Below are positions 27,013 to 36,088 of a stretch of 64,000 nt of DNA, one piece after another. Below the pieces are notes generated by a model. That model was not told the origin of the DNA, did no database searches, and saw only the letters and a list, made by a program, of their open reading frames with translations. Every line of letters starts with the position of its first letter. Position 1 is the first letter of the stretch. The position numbers and the translations under genes are program-made. Source of the DNA: Undibacterium sp. YM2 (GTDB lineage Bacteria; Pseudomonadota; Gammaproteobacteria; Burkholderiales; Burkholderiaceae_D); the NCBI RefSeq assembly GCF_009937975.1, contig NZ_AP018441.1, positions 4,216,001 through 4,280,000 on the forward strand. Reading direction: 5' to 3'.

Positions 27013-27123
27013 ATAGTCAATTTTTTACAATCCACCGCGCCAGCCCTGCTCTTATCATGCCTCCATTGGAGCATGCTCCAGGCAAAAACAGGATTTTCAT
27101 GCCCACCACCAAGGAGAATTTGC

Positions 27124-27762
27124 ATGACGACAGAGCGCCATTATTTCAAGAGCGATGAGCTAAGCATGCACACAGAAGTAAAACTGTGCACAGCAACTCC
27201 GGAAGCTGAGTTTGAGATCATTCTGGAAGCCACCCTGTTTCATCCGCAAGGTGGCGGGCAACCTTCCGATGTGGGCAGCATAGCAGGGGTCAAGGTCAAG
27301 CGGGTGCTTCAAAATGGTGAACAGATTGTTCATGTCACCGGGCACCCTGTCGCCGTCGGCCCCGCCCTGATTGAAGTTTGTCCAGAAACTCGCAAACTGC
27401 ATACCCAGCTCCACTCAGCGGGCCACCTGATAGGCTGCTATGGGGAACTGGCTGGATGGCAGCCCATCAAGGGGCATCACTGGCCAGGTGAAGCCAGGGT
27501 AGTCTTTGAAAACGCTGGAGCGACCACCACCTTGCCCGCAGACGAACTGGCACAACAAATCCAGACCTGGATTGCCGCCAACCTGCCCCGCCACACCAGC
27601 CTGGAAGCAGGACAACGCCAGATTGGCTTTGGTCACTTGCCTGCCCACCCCTGCGGAGGTACGCATGCGCTGTCAACTGGCCAGATCGGCCAGGTCAACA
27701 TTACCAGAATCAAGGAAAAAAAGGGGCAAGTATCCGTCCACTATGAGCTTGCCCCGGCATGA
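27124..27762 (+). CDS. Alanyl-tRNA editing protein AlaX
   Basis: A 212-residue stand-alone editing domain that hydrolyses mischarged Ser/Gly-tRNA(Ala). It has an N-terminal barrel segment (FHPQGGGQPSDVG) and the zinc motif HSAGH plus CGGTH near residue 180. The SxGH and CxxTH patterns match class II AlaX. AAGGAG lies eight bases before ATG 27124. It stands between the MITE-like element and a group of unknown minus-strand genes. Confidence 0.9.
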   Translation: MTTERHYFKSDELSMHTEVKLCTATPEAEFEIILEATLFHPQGGGQPSDVGSIAGVKVKRVLQNGEQIVHVTGHPVAVGPALIEVCPETRKLHTQLHSAGHLIGCYGELAGWQPIKGHHWPGEARVVFENAGATTTLPADELAQQIQTWIAANLPRHTSLEAGQRQIGFGHLPAHPCGGTHALSTGQIGQVNITRIKEKKGQVSVHYELAPA

Positions 27763-27956
27763 TCTTCCAGTAATTTATTATAAAATTCGCGGAAAAACGG
27801 CTAAGCGGCTTTACCAGAGGCACCCTCGGTGGCCGCATGATGCCTGCCGCGTACTACTGCTCCCGTAGCATCGTTGACTGCCGGTTTACTGCATCGGTGA
27901 TTTACAAGTTAGACCTGTCCGGGCAAATCATCTGCTGTACAGTGACTCTTTTCTGG

Positions 27957-28247
27957 CTAAGGTGTCCCTTTAAAAAATCTCCCGATGGCCTCAATCAAAG
28001 GCCTAAAACCAGCATAGACTTCAGTCCCTTTAGGAAATGGCTTTTCCTGCTCAGCTAATGGCAAGACAGGAGGTGCATCAACAAACACAAAGAAGACAGG
28101 CCCAAAAAAAGGAATCGCAGAAATAAACATAAGCAAACACTTGACCCAAGTCCGACCAGGTCTGTGCAAGACCATGCACCAAATTTTGATGGTAGCGCAG
28201 AGCGATACGAACATCAAAACTGCAAATAAAACTGGATGGCTGTTCAT
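27957..28247 (-). CDS. Hypothetical small membrane protein
   Basis: A 96-residue protein with two hydrophobic helices (about 5-23 and 35-57, MFISAIPFFGPVFFVFV). No named family is recognised. ATG 28247 has AAGGG upstream at an acceptable distance; an in-frame GTG at 28289 would overlap the preceding gene. It may be the last gene of a unit with 28282-28779 and 28784-29194. Confidence 0.55.
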   Translation of the reverse strand: MNSHPVLFAVLMFVSLCATIKIWCMVLHRPGRTWVKCLLMFISAIPFFGPVFFVFVDAPPVLPLAEQEKPFPKGTEVYAGFRPLIEAIGRFFKGTP

Positions 28248-28281
28248 TTTATCGCTACCCTTTTTCTTATTATCAATAACG

Positions 28282-28779
28282 TCAAACACTCAGGATTGGT
28301 TTTATCTCAGCGCAAAATTCAATTTTAGACTTTTCTGCTGCATCAATCAGGTAGCGACCAAATGCTGTGTTTTGGTCTGGCAGGCAATTCAACGGCGAGA
28401 AATCATGACAGAAGTCTTCTATCGTCAACATCATGTAATTGCTATAACCATCAATAACATCGACTAGCTCAGCTTCAAACTCTGATAGAGATATTTTTCC
28501 TTCCTGAACACTCAGATACAAAAAGCCAGTTAAAAGTGACACATAGCGCTCGTCAAAAATGGCATGCTGTTCGCTTATTTGTTCCCGTAAAATATCCAGC
28601 GCCTCATCTGCAGTTTGGCACACAGCCAGTTCAGTGAGCCAAAATTCTGGCATCACTTCAAGCTCACTTAACACGCTTGCCGCACTTGCGAGATTGTTGA
28701 TCTCTGCAACGGAGACATACTTTGACTCGACGAGAGAAAAAATCAGCAGCAAAAAATTCTTATTTTTATCTTCATCCAT
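28282..28779 (-). CDS. Hypothetical acidic protein
   Basis: A 165-residue, acidic, all-helical soluble protein with no domain I can name. Size, charge and the presence of a DUF4259 gene four bases upstream resemble immunity-type genes of polymorphic toxin loci. This is a contextual guess. Confidence 0.6.
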   Translation of the reverse strand: MDEDKNKNFLLLIFSLVESKYVSVAEINNLASAASVLSELEVMPEFWLTELAVCQTADEALDILREQISEQHAIFDERYVSLLTGFLYLSVQEGKISLSEFEAELVDVIDGYSNYMMLTIEDFCHDFSPLNCLPDQNTAFGRYLIDAAEKSKIEFCAEIKPILSV

Positions 28780-28783
28780 AACA

Positions 28784-29194
28784 TCAAAGCTTCACCCGCC
28801 CCGCCAGCTTCTGCACCGATGCTAACCATTCATTCGACAGCTTGGAATCTTCCCAAAGTTCCTTGAGTTCAGATTCATCCCCAAGAATTCTGGCAATCAC
28901 CTGATGGGCTTTCTCGACCAGTTCCTTGCCCGGTACCAGCTTAGATTTCCTGACCCATTTATCGACGCTTTCACTGTACGCATTGCGCGTGCCCCAGTTG
29001 CCCTGCAACCTGGCAATCACCTCGATAGCGGCAATCGCCTCTTCTGCATCAGAAGCATCAATATAGCCATCTCCTTCCTGCAATATCTTGTCCAGCGCTT
29101 CTTCTACCAGTGACAGGTCATTACAGTCTTCAATGGCATAAGCCCAGTCACATGCAGTATCGTTTCCAAAAGAATCGGCAGCCCAGGCACCCAT
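28784..29194 (-). CDS. DUF4259 family protein
   Basis: A 136-residue protein starting MGAWAADSFGNDTACDWAYAIED, the typical DUF4259 opening (MGxWxxxxFxNDxAxDW). The rest is helical, with acidic repeats around EEALDKILQEG and AAIEVIARLQG. The family is often found near toxin or contact-dependent loci, but no activity is established. It precedes 28282-28779 by four bases. Confidence 0.8.
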   Translation of the reverse strand: MGAWAADSFGNDTACDWAYAIEDCNDLSLVEEALDKILQEGDGYIDASDAEEAIAAIEVIARLQGNWGTRNAYSESVDKWVRKSKLVPGKELVEKAHQVIARILGDESELKELWEDSKLSNEWLASVQKLAGRVKL

Positions 29195-29287
29195 ATCAGT
29201 TCTCCTAAATTTGAAATAGCAAATGGAAGACAGACTGCCCTCCTGTTAAAAACGTCAGGTAATTACGTCAAGATGCGTTGGCACACA

Positions 29288-29776
29288 TCAAACTTCATCC
29301 GCCTTGCGCACATACACCCCTATCAAACCCAGCACACCAAAAAACACGCAGAGCAAATGCAGGTACATCAAAGGGATGATTTCATACAAAACATTTTCAT
29401 CACTGTAAGGGTGCAAGGGCCGTATGTCTGCATGCATGATGCTGTCGAATACCACATGGGACAAGGCACCAAGCAAGGCGCCAATGCTGACCTGTAACAA
29501 CGTCAATTGCTGCCAGCGATAAAAATTGGGCAGATAAAATCGTCGTGCGCACCAGCGTGCCAGCAGGAAAAGCAAGACCGTAAAACCCGCCATCAAAGGC
29601 GCGCCAAGATAGGTATGGAAGAAGGCATGCACAGGGAATCGCGCATGCATGAGCTTATACACGGACTCCACATCAATGAACACATTCACGGCAGCGAAAG
29701 ACAAAAAGCTGACGTGGCGCGGCGCTGCCGCCTTGAGGGCAGCACCGAGACCAAAATGAAATGGAGTAACCGGCAT
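29288..29776 (-). CDS. DUF4184/YdjM-like membrane protein (putative metal-dependent hydrolase)
   Basis: A 162-residue inner-membrane protein beginning MPVTPFHFGLG, as in the membrane-bound hydrolase-like families (PxTPxHxxxG). Hydrophobic segments lie at about 20-38, 55-75, 90-115 and 130-155. Conserved histidines appear in HARFPVHAFFHTY and LSHVVFDSIMHADIRPLHP, which could bind metal. The frame is open to 29809; I prefer 29776 for family fit. Confidence 0.65.
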   Translation of the reverse strand: MPVTPFHFGLGAALKAAAPRHVSFLSFAAVNVFIDVESVYKLMHARFPVHAFFHTYLGAPLMAGFTVLLFLLARWCARRFYLPNFYRWQQLTLLQVSIGALLGALSHVVFDSIMHADIRPLHPYSDENVLYEIIPLMYLHLLCVFFGVLGLIGVYVRKADEV

Positions 29777-29917
29777 GAAAGATGTACGCTCCTGCGCAAA
29801 GATCATCAAGCAGCAGCATACGATGACCAGGGAGGATGGTCAACCAGACAATATCAGGCGCGATCAGGCAAAATCAGGCGATCACTGCCAATTTTGCGCA
29901 GCCCTGTGAAAACCAGC

Positions 29918-30079
29918 TCAGTAATCGATACCGCGCCCGGTTTTCAGTAGCGATTTAAGACTGGACAATACCAGCGGCCAGCCAAAGCTGATGCCGCGAT
30001 GCACTTCAGGGCTGAGCTCTTCATGCGTCACCGTCAGGCGCTCAAGTACACGCCAGATGCTTGCACCCTGTGGTTTTTT
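29918..30079 (-). pseudogene. Remnant of an AHSA1/SRPBCC protein (C-terminal part)
   Basis: Read from 30079 to 29918, the frame gives VTHEELSPEVHRGISFGW, then a VLSSLKSLLKTG helix and a stop. This is the standard last part of AHSA1-type proteins. An in-frame TGA at 30080-30082 blocks extension and there is no start codon, so it is a decayed copy. Another SRPBCC remnant lies at 23742-24005. Confidence 0.7.
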
Positions 30080-30307
30080 TCAATTCTTTAGCAGGTATTG
30101 TCATAAGCCACACTATAAATTTGAGGCATCGGTCAGAGCAATTCTTTTAAGCCCTGATCACTTAATCTTATCCTCTCAATATGGGTGGCAACATCTTTGC
30201 TGTTTGACTGATACGTTACAATCTATCTAAAAAATGGCGTTCCCAAGACGAAAGACAGCAGATACTTTTACCTTGAGCGCCTCAGTAACACACCGAAAGA
30301 TTGCTAC

Positions 30308-31291
30308 ATGAATGAAATAGCCAAAAGTTTTTTGGATGTCTATGCCAGCGGTGGCGAAATAGAAGGTGGCTGGAAATTTGCCAAAGCCCTGCAGCAAGCT
30401 CAGCTTGATTATTCGGACAAAGGTTTACAGCGGCTGGACCAATTATTTGCAGCCATGCGGGAACGTGTAAAGCCATCCCGGGACGACATGCAAGGGTCGC
30501 TGCAAGGTCGCAACTTTTGCGCCCTGATTGCCTATCATGTGATTGAAGTCCTGCGTCGCCGTACAGGCGCGCATATCGATTGGCATGACAAGGCATCGGC
30601 ACTCCAGGAATTACCGGCTGGCATGCAATTACCCAACGAGCCGTTTGCCCGGCTGATTGCCCTCGCGCCTGACCAGGGCGTTGCATTTATGCCTTTGGAT
30701 TGGATAGAGGCAGAGATATTTGCAGACAGCCAGCAATCAAAAGCTGCAGACTATGTCACAAGCCTGATACAGCAACTCGAACGTAACGCACCTGTCATTT
30801 GGTGGACAGGCATGCAGGCCCTGGGGTGCACTGCCTCATGGCAAATGATGATGGCGGCTGACGGTGGTGCTGTGCTGCCCTTGATGCTGCGCTCAACTGC
30901 GCCCATGTCCTGGTGCGCGCTGATGTCTGGCCTGCCAGGTGAAAGCCATGAACAGGCTTTGCAGTATGGTGTTGATTGTCTGGAGAAAAACCCGGACGGT
31001 GCAACATGGCAAGTGTTTTCTTATGATGGTTACGCTGATATTGAAGAAGGCCGTTTCGATGCGGTGATAGTCATTCTTTATACTTACGGCACATCGCCTT
31101 TACAGTTGAAAATAGCTTTTCCATATCGCCCCGCCCAGGCTGGCCGGGCATTTGAAATCCTCGACCCAACTTTGCGTGGTACAAATGTAGAAGGCGAACA
31201 CGTGCTGATATTGGGCAACGCCATGCAACGCGGCATACGGAGCATCAAGTGGGCGTTTGGAACTACGTGGGACCAGTTACGGAAAACTTAG
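30308..31291 (+). CDS. Hypothetical protein
   Basis: A 327-residue soluble protein with no signal peptide and no family I recognise. Residues about 150-300 contain FMPLDWIEAEIF, WWTGMQALGCTASWQMM and FDAVIVILYTYGTSPLQLKIAFPYRP, a mix of strands and helices suggesting a large alpha/beta fold. The ribosome site is weak. It stands alone between a 200-base spacer and a convergent gene pair. Confidence 0.65.
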   Translation: MNEIAKSFLDVYASGGEIEGGWKFAKALQQAQLDYSDKGLQRLDQLFAAMRERVKPSRDDMQGSLQGRNFCALIAYHVIEVLRRRTGAHIDWHDKASALQELPAGMQLPNEPFARLIALAPDQGVAFMPLDWIEAEIFADSQQSKAADYVTSLIQQLERNAPVIWWTGMQALGCTASWQMMMAADGGAVLPLMLRSTAPMSWCALMSGLPGESHEQALQYGVDCLEKNPDGATWQVFSYDGYADIEEGRFDAVIVILYTYGTSPLQLKIAFPYRPAQAGRAFEILDPTLRGTNVEGEHVLILGNAMQRGIRSIKWAFGTTWDQLRKT

Positions 31292-31362
31292 AGCTATGCA
31301 GACAATGATATTTATGACGGAAGCCCTCACAACTTCCGCCATATACTGCATTTATTTTCAAG

Positions 31363-32175
31363 CTATTGCGGCTTGACAGTCTCTTTCTTCACCGGCTCCG
31401 GCACCCGCATCATCATGCGGCTGGAGGGTGAATCCGTACCCATCAGCATATTCCAGTTTTTGTCGGCATCCTGCCCTGCCTTGTTCAACAACGGGATGGA
31501 TGACAACACATCGCCAGATTTTTTGGGCTCTTCTGCTGCCAGTTTAGTAGATTTTGCTGGCTCTGCTGTTTCACCAGGCTTGGCGGGCGTTACGGGTTTG
31601 ACGGGTGCTGCCGGGCCTGGGCCGTCCCAGACCTTATTGGTCAGGTCTTTATCATACTGTGTTGCATGCTTGTCGAGGCGAGTCAGCAATTTATTGTATT
31701 CTGCCGGGTTGGTATTCCAGGCTTTGTAGATATCACCGACATCATCAGAACCGGCGACCTTCTTTTTATCCAGATAGACTGCAATACCGAACGACACATT
31801 CGATGCCGTGTTGAACCTGTCGTATTTTTCGGCCACTTCATAGCCACCTATGCGCTTGGTGCCGCTCAATCTTTCTGTTGCATCTTTGGCCGTGCTGTCG
31901 GTAATCGCAAACACACCGGATGCAGAAGACTTGCGCGAAGTCGTTGCGGCGTCAGGGTTGAAACCAGACTCCACCTCGGCCAGCGCCAGCAAATTGGCAG
32001 TGTCCTTTTGTGACAGATTGGCTTTGCCCGCCTGCTGCACAATTTCTTTTTGCACTTGAAACTTCACATGATCATTCGCATCCCCCCAGGTGCGGCTGTC
32101 GCCCTGGGAGTCTGCCGTCAGTGGATCGCCGTTATGGCTAAAGTTCTTGGTTTTATGATGTTTTGCGCCTGCCAT
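31363..32175 (-). CDS. SLT/lysozyme-like protein without signal peptide
   Basis: The 270-residue protein has a transglycosylase-like core at about 60-170: ALAEVESGFNPDA with the catalytic Glu, SASGVFAITDSTAKDA, and a YDRFNTASNVSFGIAVYL stretch. The last 90 residues are a Pro/Lys-rich linker with repeated PAKP motifs and a short tail. There is no Sec signal, so export would need a type VI or similar route. The gene directly upstream (one base gap) encodes a Sec-exported protein. This is the layout of a peptidoglycan-degrading effector with its periplasmic immunity protein, but no secretion system gene is in the window. Confidence 0.65.
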   Translation of the reverse strand: MAGAKHHKTKNFSHNGDPLTADSQGDSRTWGDANDHVKFQVQKEIVQQAGKANLSQKDTANLLALAEVESGFNPDAATTSRKSSASGVFAITDSTAKDATERLSGTKRIGGYEVAEKYDRFNTASNVSFGIAVYLDKKKVAGSDDVGDIYKAWNTNPAEYNKLLTRLDKHATQYDKDLTNKVWDGPGPAAPVKPVTPAKPGETAEPAKSTKLAAEEPKKSGDVLSSIPLLNKAGQDADKNWNMLMGTDSPSSRMMMRVPEPVKKETVKPQ

Positions 32176-32176
32176 C

Positions 32177-32770
32177 TTATTTCCCCTCGCGCTGTATGCG
32201 CTTTACTGATACTTTTTCAATTTCAGTGAAACGTCCATTGTCATCCAGCACAAAACCGTGCTTTTGCAGAAAATTGCCAGGCAAGGCCTTGGGTTTGAAA
32301 TTCGTTGCACCAAATTTTTCGCGGCTGGAACCAAGGAAAACACCCGTCTCAGAAAAATAATCATCCCACTCGCAAGACTTGCAGTTACCGAGGTTGGTGG
32401 AACTCAACACGATCTTGTTCCGCCCCTTGTCTTCTTTACCTTTATCCCCTTTACCCTTGACACAAGCCAGTTGCGTAATCAGTGAACGGTCTTTCAGGTA
32501 ATCTTCATACAGATAAAGTTTTTCAGAAAACTTGTCTGTGCCAGACTGGCGCAGCTTCACCTTTTGCAGGAAGCATGCACCGTCAAGACGTTCATTAGGT
32601 TCGCAATAGGTTTCGACACTGACATCGAGCTCATCGCAATGGAGGCTGGCTTCAGTGATATAGGTGGTTGATTTGGCCGTCACTTGCGCATTGGCAATAG
32701 CAGGCAGCAAGGCCGCCCCAAGGACAAGACTGCTCAACAAACGAAAACTGCCAGGAAAGTAGTTATTCAT
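32177..32770 (-). CDS. Hypothetical periplasmic protein (possible immunity partner)
   Basis: A 197-residue protein with a signal peptide (about 1-22, ending AIANA). The mature part has four to six cysteines (LHCDELDVSVETYC, GACFLQ, ACVKG, CKSCEW) and two Lys-rich loops. No named domain is recognised. It is followed after one base by the SLT-like gene and may protect the cell from it. ATG 32770 or 32776 may be used; both give the same signal peptide. Confidence 0.6.
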   Translation of the reverse strand: MNNYFPGSFRLLSSLVLGAALLPAIANAQVTAKSTTYITEASLHCDELDVSVETYCEPNERLDGACFLQKVKLRQSGTDKFSEKLYLYEDYLKDRSLITQLACVKGKGDKGKEDKGRNKIVLSSTNLGNCKSCEWDDYFSETGVFLGSSREKFGATNFKPKALPGNFLQKHGFVLDDNGRFTEIEKVSVKRIQREGK

Positions 32771-32975
32771 AGGCATCCACTTCTTGAAGTATGAGGCAAG
32801 GGGAAAAGCATCAGCAATACCTATTCTACAACAAAATATATTTTTACTTTTGTTTTTATATAAAATTAGAAGCGGCAGCCAACATAGATTATCCGTGCCA
32901 GATAAATGTAGCCTTTGCCGTGCTCTCCAACACACGGCAATCTCCGCCACCAAGCACCAGCCCCCCCAACCGTCA

Positions 32976-33295
32976 TGCCAGACTCGATCTCACCGCTGTC
33001 CGGAATAATGTCCTTGACAAACAATAACGAGTAAATTCCCTCCCTTTCAAGGGGAGGGTTAGGGTGGGGATGGGTTTCGGTCGATTGGCTGTACATGATT
33101 TTGCTACAGAAACCCATCCCCATCCCAACCTTCCCCTTGAAGGGGAAGGAGCTTTAAGCATGATCGCTGGCAAAAATTATTCAATTGCAGAATTAAGTCT
33201 TCGACGTAGAAGAATCGCCGCGACTCTGTTCGTACTTGACTCTCCAAATGAGTCAAGATAACTATTCCGGACAGCAGTGAGACTCGATCTGGCAT
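32976..33295. repeat. Nested palindromic element, about 320 bp
   Basis: The ends are imperfect inverted repeats of about 42 bases (TGCCAGACTCGATCTCAC on the left, its near-complement on the right at 33251-33294). Inside are two arms of about 37 bases at 33042-33078 and 33109-33146 that match each other inverted (CCCTTTCAAGGGGAGGG at the outer end, GGGATGGGTTTC at the inner end). No protein gene is credible. It fills most of the 590-base gap between 32770 and 33363. Confidence 0.75.
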
Positions 33296-33362
33296 CCAGT
33301 CTCGTTAAACCGTGATGCACGTTTAAGCATGACTGACATAAGCCCCCGTCCTCCTGCTCACC

Positions 33363-34253
33363 CTACCCCGCACAAACCTCCCACAAACACTGCCGCAACC
33401 ACCGGTGCCCAGGATCAGCATCCATACGCGGGTGCCATAACATCGAGACAGTAATCTCCAGCGCAGGAAATGGCAGCTCAAAACTATGCATGCCCGCCCG
33501 CAAATTGCCCGTATGCCGCGCAGGTACGGTAGCAATCAAATCAGATGCCCGCGCCAATGCCAGCGCCGCAGAAAAGCCCCCCACGGTCGTCAGCACATCG
33601 CGCTCCAGCCCATACGGCTTCAATGCATCCGCCATCGGCCCCTTGCTCTGCGTGCGGCGAGCCACCAGCACATGTTTGCCAGATGCATACACGGCTGGCG
33701 TCATGACAAGCTCGCTCAAGGGATGCCCCATGCGCATGACGCCAATGAAACGGTCACGGAACAAGGCGCGGGTACGTACTTCAGGGCTGATGGCATCGCC
33801 GACCACGCCGGTTTCCAGATCGACTGTGCCATCACGCAAGAGCGTGCTGTCCTTGTTCAATTTCGGCATGAAAGTCAGGCGCACACCTGGCGCTTCTGCA
33901 CTGATGCGGGCGATCAGGGCGGGGCCAAAGTTTTCGACAAAGCCATCGCTGGTGCGCAGGGTAAAAGTCTGCGTCAATTTGGCAAGATCAAGCTCAGCAA
34001 CCGGGCGCAATGCCGCCTGTGCATCCTGCACCAGTTGGCTAACCTGTTCACGCAACTCCAGCGCCCTCGGTGTAGGCACCAGACCGCGCCCTGCCCTGAC
34101 CAGCAAAGGGTCACCCGTGGTCTCGCGCAGGCGTGCCAGCGCGCGGCTCATGGCAGATGGACTCAGCCGCAGCCTGGCAGCAGCACGCGCCACGCTGCCT
34201 TCTGCAAGCACGGCATCCAGAGTAATCAGCAGGTTCAGGTCGGGGATAGACAT
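33363..34253 (-). CDS. LysR-family transcriptional regulator
   Basis: A 296-residue regulator with the N-terminal winged helix (residues 1-62: LNLLITLDAVLAEGSVARAAARLRLS, then AMSRALARLRETTGDPLLVR) and a periplasmic-binding-protein-like effector domain. The fused HTH pattern fits the NodD/LinR-like branch. It is transcribed away from the MFS transporter gene, and the short shared region is the likely operator. LysR proteins usually control the divergent neighbour. Confidence 0.93.
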   Translation of the reverse strand: MSIPDLNLLITLDAVLAEGSVARAAARLRLSPSAMSRALARLRETTGDPLLVRAGRGLVPTPRALELREQVSQLVQDAQAALRPVAELDLAKLTQTFTLRTSDGFVENFGPALIARISAEAPGVRLTFMPKLNKDSTLLRDGTVDLETGVVGDAISPEVRTRALFRDRFIGVMRMGHPLSELVMTPAVYASGKHVLVARRTQSKGPMADALKPYGLERDVLTTVGGFSAALALARASDLIATVPARHTGNLRAGMHSFELPFPALEITVSMLWHPRMDADPGHRWLRQCLWEVCAG

Positions 34254-34308
34254 GCATTTATTCTAACGCGCTTTCGCCTGACACAGTTTATGGCATAGCG
34301 TCATACGC

Positions 34309-35871
34309 ATGAATAAAGTGCAAACCGTGCGTCTTCCGCCTTATATCGCAAAAGCCTATGATCAAGGCATCACCATCCAAGACAGCCCAAAAATGAAAGC
34401 CGTACCAGAATCTATCGCTGCGACTGTAACAAGTAGTGCAGGCAGCCCACAAATGTCATCCTCAGTTCGCTGGATACTCGCCAGCCTGTCGCTGTCCATG
34501 TTGCTGTCTTCACTGGGCACCAGCATCGCCAATGTGGGATTACCAACCCTGACGCATGTATTCAATGCCTCATTCCAGCAAGTGCAATGGGTAGTCGTCG
34601 CCTACCTGCTCGCCATCACCACCCTTATTGTCAGCGTAGGCCGCCTGGGGGATATGGTGGGGCGCAAACGCCTGTTGCTGGCAGGTATTGCCCTGTTCAC
34701 GATCGCTTCTGCCCTGTGCGGCGCAGCCCCCACATTGAATATGCTGATCGCTGCCCGCGCGGTGCAAGGCCTGGGGGCCGCCATCATGATGGCGTTGACC
34801 ATGGCCTTTGTCGGTGAAACCGTTAGCAAAGAGAAAACCGGTAGCGCCATGGGTTTGCTGGGTACCATGTCTGCCGTTGGCACGGCCCTTGGCCCTTCAC
34901 TGGGCGGTATACTGATTGCGGGCGTCAACTGGCGCGCGATCTTCCTGATCAATCTGCCGCTGGGCATCCTGAGTTTCATACTCGCGCAACGTTACCTGCC
35001 ACAAGACCAGCAAGCCAACAACAAAGCCAATAATAAAGCCAATAATAAAGCCAGCCAGCGCTTTGATCACACAGGCACACTCATGCTGGCCCTGACTCTG
35101 GCCGCTTATGCCCTCGCCATGACGCTGGGTCGCGGACATTTTGGCGCACTGAATCTGGCATTGCTGCTTGCCGCAATCCTTGGCGCGGCGTTGTTCATAC
35201 TGGTAGAAACCAAAGTCGCATCACCACTGATACGCCCCGCCCTATTCCGCGACATCAATCTCAGCACCAGCCTGGCCATGAACACCCTGGTCGCCACCGT
35301 CATGATGGCCACGCTGGTGGTCGGCCCTTTCTACCTATCGCGCTCGCTGGCACTTAGCGATGCCATGGTCGGCCTCGTCATGTCCATAGGCCCCATAATC
35401 TCCGCCTGCAGCGGCGTTGTCGCAGGCCGCATTGTAGATCGCATGGGTGCACCAGCCACCGTCACCAGCGGGCTCGTCGCCATGGTCACAGGTGCATTCG
35501 CCCTCGCCCTGCTGCCGTCCATCATAGGCATCTCTGGCTACGTCATCGCCATCACCATACTCACACCCGGCTACCAGCTTTTCCAGGCCGCCAACAATAC
35601 CGCCGTCATGCAAGAAATCGCCCCGAATCAGCGCGGCCTGATCTCGGGCATGCTCAACCTGTCCCGTAACCTCGGCCTCATCACGGGCGCAACTTTGATG
35701 GGCGCGGTATTTGCCTGGGCATCAGCAAGCAGTGACATCAGAGCAGCTACGCCAGTGGCGATTGCGACTGGCATGCAGATCACGTTTATCGTGGCAGGGG
35801 TGATGCTGGTGATGGCACTGGGCATTGCCGGGACAGGGCGATTGCTCGCAAAGTCGAATCCCACAGTTTGA
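34309..35871 (+). CDS. MFS transporter, DHA2 family (drug efflux type)
   Basis: A 520-residue transporter with 14 predicted membrane helices, the DHA2 (EmrB/QacA) layout. Motif A appears as GRLGDMVGRKR and motif C as GTALGPSLGGIL. The linker after helix 6 contains three 12-bp tandem repeats encoding NNKA. The actual start may be ATG 34453 (MSSSVRWIL), just ahead of helix 1 and preceded by AGGCAG, rather than 34309. It is divergent from the LysR gene, which probably regulates it. Confidence 0.9.
   Translation: MNKVQTVRLPPYIAKAYDQGITIQDSPKMKAVPESIAATVTSSAGSPQMSSSVRWILASLSLSMLLSSLGTSIANVGLPTLTHVFNASFQQVQWVVVAYLLAITTLIVSVGRLGDMVGRKRLLLAGIALFTIASALCGAAPTLNMLIAARAVQGLGAAIMMALTMAFVGETVSKEKTGSAMGLLGTMSAVGTALGPSLGGILIAGVNWRAIFLINLPLGILSFILAQRYLPQDQQANNKANNKANNKASQRFDHTGTLMLALTLAAYALAMTLGRGHFGALNLALLLAAILGAALFILVETKVASPLIRPALFRDINLSTSLAMNTLVATVMMATLVVGPFYLSRSLALSDAMVGLVMSIGPIISACSGVVAGRIVDRMGAPATVTSGLVAMVTGAFALALLPSIIGISGYVIAITILTPGYQLFQAANNTAVMQEIAPNQRGLISGMLNLSRNLGLITGATLMGAVFAWASASSDIRAATPVAIATGMQITFIVAGVMLVMALGIAGTGRLLAKSNPTV
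35017..35052 (+). repeat. Three 12-bp in-frame tandem repeats
   Basis: AACAACAAAGCC is followed by two exact copies of AATAATAAAGCC. They encode NNKA three times in the cytoplasmic linker of the MFS transporter. Copy number changes would keep the frame. Confidence 0.85.
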
Positions 35872-36088
35872 ACAAGGCATTCAACTCCAGAACTCATTTC
35901 AGGCAACACAGCATTTGCCGCAACACCTGAGAAGCGCCGTCACCATCTTGTCATCAAGCAACTTTACAATGCCAGCCTATGCAGGCGGCTAGTGCCTCTC
36001 ATTTTACGTCCCTGCAACAGTCCCGCTATCCATCTCTGCCTGGCACACATGTGCCAGGTGAGTCTCCGAACCTGTGACAGGAAAGACC

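Noticed and set aside
33486..34298. Two long plus-strand frames opposite the LysR gene
   Set aside because: The LysR protein is complete and typical; the antisense frames have no motif and reflect codon bias.
35886..35902. AGAACTCATTTCA, identical to part of the MITE end
   Set aside because: Only 13 bases match and no second end is nearby, so it may be chance; noted as a possible remnant only.
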